A stretch of DNA of 64,000 nucleotides. It comes from Rana temporaria. Lineage: Eukaryota; Chordata; Amphibia; Anura; Ranidae. Location: contig NC_053490.1 in the NCBI RefSeq assembly GCF_905171775.1, forward strand, positions 16,597,752 to 16,661,751, read 5' to 3'. The notes beneath the pieces were generated by a model. That model did not search any database, was not told where the DNA came from, and worked only from the letters and a program-made list of their open reading frames with translations. Positions 55,724 through 64,000 of this stretch are shown here, one piece after another. The translations under genes were made by a program, and so were the position numbers. How positions within the stretch are numbered: the stretch's first letter is position 1; each line of letters starts with the position of its first letter.

Positions 55724-56452
55724 GGCCCAGATTCAGGTAGATTTGCCCCTTTTTTACGGAGGCGCATGGCAGCGTTTTTGCCCTGCGCCCCCGCAAATTT
55801 CCTGCGCTACCCGCGATTCACGGAGCAGTGGCTCCGTAAATTGCGTGTGCGCTGTGTAAACTTGCCCTGCGTAAGGGCGCCTAATGTAAATGATCCTGTA
55901 GGGGGCGGGAATCATTTAAATTAGGCGCGCCGAGCGTAGAGCGCATGCTCCGTCGGGAAACTTTCCCGACGTGCATTGCGGCAAATGACGTCGCAAGGAC
56001 GTCATTTGCTTCCAAGTGAACGTGAATGGCGTCCAGCGCCATTCACGAATCACTTACGCAAACGACGTGAAATTCAAATTTCGCGACGCGGGAACGACGG
56101 GTATACTTTAGCATTGGCTGCCCCTACTATTAGAAGGGGCAGCCTTACGCTAAACACGCCGTACGGAAACGACGTAACTTGCGTACGCAGGGCTCGCGCA
56201 GCGTTGTGAATCGGTGTTAGTATGCAATTTGCATACTATACACTGAGCACAATGGGAGCGCCCCCTAGCGGCCATCGCAAGAATGCAGCCTAAGATATGC
56301 GTGGCATAAGAGCCTTATGCCACGCAGATTTTAGGCTGCAGTCGGCGTAGCGATGTTCCTGAATCAGGAGCATTCGCTACGCCGGAGCAAGTAAGCAATT
56401 GCGCTGTGTAACCTATGGTTACACAGGCGCAATTGCTTCTTGAATCCGGGCC
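55724..56452. mobile_element. Harbinger-like hairpin-string element, copy H
   Basis: Termini GGCCCAGATTCAGG / TTGAATCCGGGCC. Same subfamily as copies A and E ('gcaattgcgc' hairpin at the right edge). Flanks AGT / TCT do not match, perhaps because it is inserted in or beside copy I. Confidence 0.8.
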
Positions 56453-57172
56453 TCTGGCTTAATTTTGAGGCGGCGTAGCGTATCGCATATACGCTACGCC
56501 GCCGTAAGTCAGAGAGGCAAGTGCTGTATTCACAAAGCACTTGCCTCCTAAGTTACGGCGGCGTATCGTAAATGGGTCGGCCTAAGCGCGCCTAATTTAA
56601 ATGAGGAACAGGGAAGCGTGTTTTAGGTAAATGACTCGTGACCCGACGTGATTGACGTTTTTAACGAACGGCGCATTGGGCCGTCCGTGGACATATCCCA
56701 ATGTGCATTCCTCCAAAGTACGCCGCAAGGACGGATTGGTTTCGACGTGAACGTAAATTACGTCCAGCCCCATTCACGGACGACTTGCGCAAACTACGTA
56801 AATTTTTCAAATTTCGACGCGGGAACGACGGCCATACTTAACATTGGCTAGGCCAGCTATTTGTTCAACTAACTTTACGCCGGAAAAAGCCTTACGTAAA
56901 CAAATGCGCCAGGCCCACGTACGTTTCTGAAGCGGCGTATCCAGCTCATTTGCATATTCTACGCCGAACTCAACGGAAGCGCCACCTAGCGGCCAGCGTA
57001 AATATTGCACCCTAAGATACGACGGCGTAGGAGACTTACGCCGCTCGTATCTTAGCCTAATTTAATATTATCTGGTTTCCAGAATACGCTTAAATTTACG
57101 ACGGCGTAGATTCAGAGTTACGACGGCATATCTACTGATACGCCGGCGTAACTGTCTCTGAATCCACCTATT
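56453..57172. mobile_element. Harbinger-like hairpin-string element, copy I (left end incomplete)
   Basis: Starts 'tctggcttaattttgaggcgg', already inside the family, and ends CTGAATCCACC at about 57172. Strong hairpins include 'ggcggcgtagcgtatcgcatatacgctacgccgcc' (split at 56470-56504) and 'ggcaagtgctgtattcacaaagcacttgcc' (56518-56547). Confidence 0.75.
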
Positions 57173-57455
57173 TGTCTTAGGTTGCTTGGCTGCTTTGCTG
57201 ATTCGAATTAGAAATGCCTCCTGCTCTCCTCATCTCAAGAGGGGTGTTGCTTTGTAGTTTACAGAAGATAGTTGAAAAATCTGATTGTTTCCATTTCAGT
57301 TCAGTCCACATGAAGTGACTAAAGTTGCTGGATTTTGTTTAGCAGGATCAACGGGTGTTTTCTATACTTTCAGAAAATGTACTGCGCCTAAAATAAAAAG
57401 AAAAGTTATGCAGCCACCACATCTAAGGACTAGTGAGCTGCAATATAAACACATT
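57173..57455. other. TRIM3: Intron 9 sequence without recognised element
   Basis: Mixed composition, possibly original intron. No frame, RNA fold or termini noted. Confidence 0.4.
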
Positions 57456-58173
57456 GGGCTGGATTCAGATACATCGGCGTATCTGTCCGACCGGCGTAAC
57501 GTATCTGAGATACGTTAAGCCGCTCTAACTTTGGGCGCAAGTTCTTTATTCATAAAGAACTTGCGCCCTTAGTTACGGCGGCGTAACGTATCTGTTGCGG
57601 CGTAAGGCCGTGTAATTCAAACGTGGAGGGGGGGGTGTGTTTTATGTTAATGTGTGTTGACCTGACGTGATTGACGTTTTTTACGAACGGCGCATGCGCC
57701 GTCCGTGTACATTGCTCTAAATGATGTCGCAAGGACGTCATTGGTTTCGACGTGAACGTAAATCCGTGTTCGCGAACGACTTACGCAAACGACGTAAAAT
57801 TTCAAAACTCGGCGCGAGAACGACGGCCATACTTAACATTAGCTACGCCTCATATAGCAGGGGTAACTATACTCCGGAAAAAGCCGAACGCAAACGACGT
57901 AAAAAAAAAAAGCGCCGGTCGTTCGTTTCTGAATCGGCGTAAATCCTCATTTGCATATTCCTCGCGTAAAAATACGGAAGCGCCACCTAGCAGCCAGCCT
58001 GGAATTGCAGCCTAAGATCCGACGGTGTAAGACACTTACACCTGGCGGATCTTAGGGGTATCTATGCGTAACCTGATTCTATGAATCAGTCGCATAGATA
58101 CGACCGTCGGAACTCAGAGATACGACGGCGTATCAGAAGATACGCCGTCGTATCTCTTTCTGAATTCGGCCCC
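57456..58173. mobile_element. Harbinger-like hairpin-string element, copy J
   Basis: Left GGGCTGGATTCAG; right CTGAATTCGGCCCC. Central 'acgaacggcgcatgcgccgt' palindrome near 57682-57702. The right arm has 'cggcgtatcagaagatacgccg' (58126-58147). Confidence 0.8.
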
Positions 58174-58556
58174 TTTTGTTCTTGGGTTTAGATACTCTTT
58201 AACCCCTTTGCGCCGACCCTACGCAAATTTGCATTCATGGCTTGGAGGGGTTAAACTGGAGTGATGCCTGCAGCTGTAAAATCCCAGAAGCGACGTCACA
58301 ATGTCACTTCCGGTTTACTTGGCTACCAATGGCACCAATTAAAAAAAAAAAAATTACATTATTCAGAATCTGGCGATTAGGCGATCTGAATACTTTTAAG
58401 TACAAAGGAGAGATTTGGGGTCTTTAAGACCCCCCGATCCCTCTATAAAGAGTACCTGTCACCACCTATTACTGTCACAAGGGATGTTTACATGTGTTTA
58501 CAATAAAAGTGATCAGAATTATTTTTTTTTTTTTTTTTAAAGAAAATGTAAAAAAA

Positions 58557-58589
<33 letters not shown>

Positions 58590-58591
58590 AA

Positions 58592-59414
58592 CCGGTTAAG
58601 ACCCAGACAAATATGCAGGTTAAGGACCTTGCCCCTTTTTGCGATTTGGCACTGCGTCGCTTTAACTAACAATTGAGCGGTCGTGCGACGTGGCTCCCAA
58701 ACAAAATTGGTGTCCTTTTTTTTCCCACAAATAGAGCTTTCTTTTGGTGGTATTTGATCACCTCTGCGGTTTTTATTTTTTGCGCTATAAACAAAAATAG
58801 AGCGACAATTCGAGCGACCAAGACCAGACAACCAGGGATGCCCACCACAGGTATGCCACCCTAGACCACCAGGGATGCCAATCGGAAATGTATAGTGGAT
58901 GCCAATCCGTGCCCACAATGGATGCCAATCAGTGCCCACAATGGGCATCACTGATTGGCAGGCATTATTGTTTGGCACTGGTTGGCATCTATTAGTACAA
59001 CACATACGCCTATCCGTGCTGCCTATCAGTGCCCATCAGTGCCACCTCATCGGTGCCCATCAGTGCCACCTCATCGGTGCACATCAGTGCCGCCTTATCA
59101 GTGCACGTCAGTGCAGTGCCCATCAGTGAAGGAGAAAACATACTTATTTACAATTCTGTGTAACTGAAACAAAAAATTTTTTTTTTTTTTTGTTTAAATT
59201 CAGGTTTTTTTTTTTTTTTTTTTTTGCATAAAATAAAAACCGCAGAGGTGATCAAATACCATCAAAAGAAAGCTCTATTTGTGGGAACAAAATAACAATT
59301 TTGTTTGGGTGCAGTGTAACACGACCGCGCAATTGTCATTCAAAGTGCAACAGTGCTGAAAGCTGAAAATTGGTCTGGGGCGGGAAGGTGTATAAATGCC
59401 TGGTATGGAAGTGG
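58592..59414 (+). mobile_element. TTAA-type element, variant with 'gcccatcagtgccacctcatcggt' repeats (T10)
   Basis: TTAA at 58588-58591 and 59415-59418. Left CCGGTTAAGACC; right GGAAGTGG. The family block 'cggcactgcgtcgctttaac' is replaced after 58810 by a 'gatgccaatcagtgcccacaatgg' and 'catcagtgccacctcatcgg' tandem region, then resumes in the related T8/T9 subfamily ('gcagaggtgatcaaatacca'). Looks like a recombinant or composite copy. Confidence 0.75.
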
Positions 59415-59471
59415 TTAAACTTTTTGTTATAAAATAATATATATGTATAATTTTTTATTTTTTTTCTCTAG

Positions 59472-59542
59472 GGCCACATTTTGTGGCAGTTAACAACAAA
59501 AATGAGATTGTGGTGACGGATTTTCACAACCATTCTGTTAAG
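59472..59542 (+). CDS. TRIM3: TRIM3 coding exon 9 (part of fourth NHL repeat), last exon in the window
   Basis: Acceptor tttttctctAG, donor AAG|GTAAGC. Two bases complete Gly620, then 23 codons: [23 protein letters not shown]. This closes 643 codons from the start ATG with no frame conflict across nine exons. Downstream sequence to 64000 contains no further NHL exon, so the last two propeller blades (about 100 residues in known TRIM3) are beyond the window. Confidence 0.96.
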
Positions 59543-59665
59543 GTAAGCTAATCAACACCCCACTGTACCCCAAGGAATTATATCTGCTGGGTTAACCCTG
59601 TTGTCCCGTATTAATGCACTCGCGGTATGCCTCATTTTAAAGTGATAGTTAACTCGTTTTGCCTA

Positions 59666-61262
59666 CCGTATTTGCCGGCGTATAAGACGACCCCCTTCCT
59701 ACTAGTCTTTCTGGAAGCTGAGGGGTAGCCGGAACAACCACTGACAGAAACAGGCTTTTTTCAGATCTCACTGTACCATTACATGCCTCACTGTGCCATT
59801 ACATGCCTCCACTGTGCCATTACGTTACATGCCTCACTGTGCCATTACATGCCTCACTGTGCCATTACATGCCTCACTGTGCCATTACATGCCTCACTGT
59901 GCCATTACATACCATGCCTCACTGTGCCATTACATACCATGCCTCACTGTGCCATTACATACCATGCCTCACTGTGCCATTACATACCATGCCTCACTGT
60001 GCCATTACATACCATGCCTCACTGTGCCATTACATACCATGCCTCACTGTGCCATTGCATGCCTCACTGTGCCATTACATTACATTACATTACATGCCTC
60101 CACGGTGCCATTACATGCCTCACTGTGCCATTACATTACATGCCTCCACTGTGCCATTACATTACATGACATGCCTCACTGTGCCATTACATTACATGCC
60201 TCACTGTGCCATTACATTACATGACATGCCTCACTGTGCCATTACATTACATGACATGCCTCACTGTGCCATTACATTACATGACATGCCTCCACGGTGC
60301 CATTACATTACATGCCTCACTGTGCCATTACATTACATGCCTCCACTGTGCCATTACATTACATGACATGCCTCACTGTGCCATTACATGCCTCACTGTG
60401 CCATTACATTACATGACATGCCTCCACTGTGCCGTTACATGACATGCCTCACTGTGCCATTACATGACATGCCTCCACTGTGCCATTACATGACATGCCT
60501 CCACTGTGCCGTTACATGACATGCCTCCACTGTGACGTTACATGACATGCCATTACATTACATGCCTCACTGTGCCATTACATGCCTCACTGTGCCATTA
60601 CATTACATGCCTCCACTGTGCCATTACATGCCTCACTGTGTCATTACATTACATGCCTCCACTGTGCCATTACATTACATGCCTCACTGTGCCATTACAT
60701 TACATGCCTCACTGTGTCATTACATTACATGCCTCACTGTGTCATTACATTACATGCCTCACTGTGTCATTACATTACATGCCTCACTGTGCCATTACAT
60801 TACATGCCTCACTGTGTCATTACATTACATGCCTCCACTGTGCCACCACATGCCTCCACTGTGCCGGCCAAGACGATCTCCCTACCTTACTTTCTTTTCA
60901 GATTTTGGCTTCCAGGCTGCGGGCATCCATGATTCAAAACCTGCGCCTCCTCCTCAGACTGTTCCGCGATAGGCGGAACACTCATTTTCCCAGCAGGGCC
61001 TCTGTTCAGTGTTCGGCCTATCACGGATGCCTTCTCATCCTCGGACGAGAGGACATCTGTGATAGGCCGAACACTGAACAGAGGCCCTGCTGGGAAAATT
61101 TTGTGTTCCGCCTATCGCGGAACAGTCTGAGGAGAAGGCGCGGCTTTTAAATCATGGATGCCCGCAGCCTGGCTGAGACGGGTACCGGCGTATAAGACGA
61201 CCCCCGACCTTGGATGCATTTTTTTGCATCCAAAAGGTCGTCTTATACGCCGGAAAATACGG
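59666..61262. mobile_element. TA-flanked 'CCGTATTTGCCGGCGTATAAGACGAC' element, copy U5
   Basis: Left CCGTATTTGCCGGCGTATAA; right TTATACGCCGGAAAATACGG, with TA at 59664-59665 and 61263-61264. About 1.6 kb, most of it a minisatellite (59783-60865), then long inverted arms (60966-61040 / 61060-61135). Noncoding. Confidence 0.85.
59783..60865 (+). repeat. Minisatellite 'cattacatgcctcactgtgc'
   Basis: About 40 units of 20-35 bp, varying by added 'attacatgac' or 'catac' segments and by 'ctcactgt' versus 'ctccactgt'. Frames of His/Cys/Thr/Leu/Pro are read-throughs. Inside the U5 element. Confidence 0.9.
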
Positions 61263-61264
61263 TA

Positions 61265-61683
61265 TTTTTACCTACAGGTGAGCCTATAATAAAGCTTACC
61301 TATAGGTAAAATATCTCCTAAACATGCACCAAGGTATTCCATTTAGGAACACAAATTCCAAAAATCTTGTAGAAACCCTCCCTGGGGAGTGCAGTCTGTT
61401 ATAGCCTCTCTACATATTAATGTCTATGACTTGCAATGAAATGCCAATGGTGAGCCAGGTCTTCTCATCCAACATCAGTACCTGACCTCACAAACGTTCT
61501 TATGGCTGAATGGGCACAAAAATTCTCAAACACATTCCAAAACCTTCAAGCTTTCCCAGAAAAGTGGAAGTTGTTATAACTATAAATGGGGGACAACTTA
61601 ATATTTATGCCCATGGCTTTGGAATGGGGTGTCCAACAAGCTCATATAGGTGTGATGGTCCACAAGTCTTTAGAAGCAGTTCA
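61265..61683. other. Intronic sequence with two diverged related blocks
   Basis: Phrases such as 'ctatgacttgcaatgaaatgccaatgg' and 'ccatggctttggaatggggtgtccaa' near 61427 and 61611 suggest a weak internal duplication. No coding or RNA feature. Confidence 0.35.
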
Positions 61684-61687
61684 TTAA

Positions 61688-62979
61688 CCGCCTCAGCCCC
61701 GGAAGATTTGGCTGCCCAATGACCGGGCCATTTTTTGCGATACAGCACTGCGTCACTTTAACTGACAATTGCGCGGTCGTCTGACGTTGTACCCAAACGA
61801 CGTCCTTTTTTCCCCACAAATAGAGCTTTATTTTGGTGGTATTTGATCACCTCTGCGGTTTTTAGTTTTTGTACTATAAACAAAAAAAGAGCGACAATTA
61901 TGAAAAAAAACACACTGTGGCCCGGATTCAGAGACGAGTTACGATGGCGTATCTTCGGATACGCCGTCGTATCTCTGAGTGTGCGGGGTCGTATCTATGC
62001 GCCTGATTCGTAGAATCGGTTACGCATAGATTTCCCTAAGATCCGACAGGTGTAAGTGTCTTACACCGTCGTATCTTAGGCTGCATATTTACGCTGGCCG
62101 CTAGGTGGCGGTTCCGTAGATTTACACAAGGAATATGCAAATAAGGTAGATACGCCGATTCAGAAACGTACGTCCGCCCGGCGCATTTTTTTACGTCGTT
62201 TGCGTAAAGGCTTTTTCCGGCATAAAGTTACCCCTCATAAAGCATGGGTAAGTCATGTTGGGTATGGACGTCGGAAACACACGAACAGCGTCGTATTTTA
62301 CGTCGTTTACGCAAGTCGTTCGCGAATAGGACTGTACGTAAGTTACGTTCACGTCGAAAGCATTGACCGTTTGCGGCGTAATTTGGAGCATGCGCACTCG
62401 TGAAAATGTCAATTACGTGGGGTCACAAGGAATTTAAATAAAACACGCCCACATCATCCACATTTGAATTAGGCGGGCTTACGCCGACACATTTACACTA
62501 CGCCGCCGTAACTTAGGGCGCAAGTTCTTTCTGAATACGAAACTTGCGCCCTAAGTTACGGCGGCGTAATGTATCTGAGATACGTTACGCCCGCCGATAG
62601 ATACGCAATTGTATCTGAATCCGGGCCAATATCTTTTACTTTTTGCTATAATAAATATCCCAATTAAAAAAAAAAAAAAAAAAACGTTCTACATATTTTT
62701 GGTAAAAAAAAAAAAAAAAATTGCAATAAGCTTATATTGATTGGTTTGCGCAAGAGTTATAGCGTTTACAAACTATGGGAAAGATTTATGGCGTTTTTAT
62801 TTTTCCAAAAAAAAAATAAGGTGATGATTTTTTTATTTATTTTTTTGTATTGCGACGTTGTGGCGGACAGGTCAGACACTTTTGACATTTACAGGGCGAT
62901 CAGTGCTATAGATATGCACTGATTGCTATGTTAATATTACTTGCAGGGAAGGGGTTAACACTAGGGGGCGATCAAGGGG
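61688..62979 (+). mobile_element. TTAA-type element (T7) split by a Harbinger-like copy
   Basis: TTAA at 61684-61687 and 62980-62983. The element's sequence runs 61688-61918 and resumes at 62628 ('aatatcttttactttttgct'). Its right end (CAAGGGG) matches the T8 subfamily. The interruption is copy K. Confidence 0.8.
61919..62627. mobile_element. Harbinger-like hairpin-string element, copy K
   Basis: Termini GGCCCGGATTCAG / CTGAATCCGGGCC. Hairpins include 'acgatggcgtatcttcggatacgccgtcgt' (61940-61969). Inserted within the T7 element. The 3-bp flanks TGT / AAT differ. Confidence 0.82.
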
Positions 62980-63189
62980 TTAAATGTGTTCCCTATTTTT
63001 TGTTCTAACTGTGGGGGGATGGGGGCTGACTATAGGAGATGACAGATCGTGTTTTCTACTTTGTATAAAGACACAATCTGTCCTTCCTCCTCAAACAGCA
63101 CGGGGGGGTTCCCGCTCTTGATCGCGCCTGGCCGGCGGCAATCACGCATCAGGTTCCCTGCCATGCAGGGGGCGCGCGCCCCCTCTGGT

Positions 63190-63347
<158 letters not shown>

Positions 63348-63895
63348 CCGTATTTTCCGGCGTATAAGACGACTTTCTAACGCCTTAAAATCTTCTTTAA
63401 AGTCGGGGGTCGTCTTATACGCCGGTAACCTAACATCCTTACCTTATCCTAAGACATGTAGAATCTCGGCCGTACGTTTTTTCAAAAGCCGCGCCTCCTA
63501 CGTCTTCTGTTCCGTGATAGGCGGAACACTCAGCTTCCCAGGAGGCACTGTGTTCAGTGTTCGCCTATCACGGAGGCCCTCTCGTCCTGTGTTTAGTGTC
63601 CGCCTATCACGGAGGCCCTCTCGTCCTCGGACAAGAGGGCCTCCGTGATAGGCGAACACTGAACACAGTGCCTCCTGGGAAGCTGACTGTTCCGCCTATC
63701 ACGGAACAAAAGACGTAGGAGGCGCGGCTTTTGAAAAAACGTACAGTACTGCCGCGATTCTGCATGTCTTAGGATAAGGTAAGGGCACAGCAAGTCTGGC
63801 ATGTAATGGGGCACAGTCTGGCATGTATGGCATGTAATGGTGGCACCGTGAGGTGAGGCATGACTAGTAGGAAGGGGGTAGTCTTATACGGCGAG

Positions 63896-63897
<2 letters not shown>
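63348..63897. mobile_element. TA-flanked 'CCGTATTTTCCGGCGTATAAGACGAC' element, copy U6
   Basis: Left CCGTATTTTCCGGCGTATAA; the right end is eroded at 'tcttatacggcgag' beside a (TA)n run. The interior has inverted arms ('tccgtgataggcgg' near 63510 / 'ccgcctatcacgga' near 63692), and 'tgttcagtgttcgcctatcacggaggccctctcgtcct' is duplicated in direct orientation near 63550-63618. Same family as U5. Confidence 0.75.

Positions 63898-63898
<1 letters not shown>

Positions 63899-63963
<65 letters not shown>
63899..63963. repeat. (TA)n microsatellite
   Basis: Uninterrupted AT run of about 65 bp near the window end. The 37 bases that follow ('gaaataccgcgctaag') resemble the style of the 45.4-46.0 kb repeat. 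Confidence 0.95.
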
Positions 63964-63967
<4 letters not shown>

Positions 63968-64000
63968 AAAGAAATACCGCGCTAAGACACTAGAAAAATT

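Noticed and set aside
59783..60972. His/Cys-rich frames on + strand resembling zinc-binding repeats
   Set aside because: They are translations of the 'cattacatgcctcactgtgc' minisatellite in all three frames.

Overview
This window is vertebrate nuclear DNA, most likely from a frog, and plausibly a ranid. The basis is inference: it holds one spliced, highly conserved vertebrate gene in a sea of young DNA transposons and MITE-like elements, with L1 and CR1 LINEs, long minisatellites and polypurine tracts. There is no operon structure, and most long open frames are read-throughs of tandem repeats.

The only cellular gene I can support is TRIM3 on the + strand. Nine coding exons (26451-59542) join in perfect phase into 643 codons: RING, B-box 2, coiled coil, filamin repeat and the first part of the NHL propeller. 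The last roughly 100 residues of the usual TRIM3 length lie beyond base 64000. A CpG-rich, TATA-less promoter-like region at 19.8-20.1 kb (CCAAT, GC box, ETS and CRE-like motifs) is the best candidate for the 5' end, which would make 20.1-26.4 kb intron 1. That interval is almost wholly tandem repeat, including 3.5 kb of a 24/34-bp minisatellite and about 770 bp of pure polypyrimidine ending close to the first coding exon.

Upstream of the gene (1-19.8 kb) are: a minus-strand L1 with intact ORF1 and an open ORF2 running off the window edge; a CR1-type LINE broken by a Harbinger-like element and by a hAT element that itself holds a second Harbinger-like element; TTAA-flanked elements; and a Tc1 element with a DD34E catalytic domain, split by a 5'-truncated L1 with a 13-bp target duplication.

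Intron 2 (15.7 kb) repeats the pattern: two copies of one hAT family with 8-bp duplications, a second CR1, a BED-finger hAT transposase gene broken by a TTAA element inserted exactly at a TTAA, a degenerate tandem array, and TA-flanked elements. Introns 4-10 hold more of the same families, AT microsatellites, and a hAT element whose core has become a minisatellite.

I found no prokaryote-type system. The most interesting signals are structural: datable transposon-in-transposon nests; a dispersed roughly 1-kb TTAA element carrying a conserved CRE-like/TATA module; a roughly 720-bp element family built as a string of hairpins with 3-bp target duplications; and the repeated growth of minisatellites inside unrelated MITE shells.
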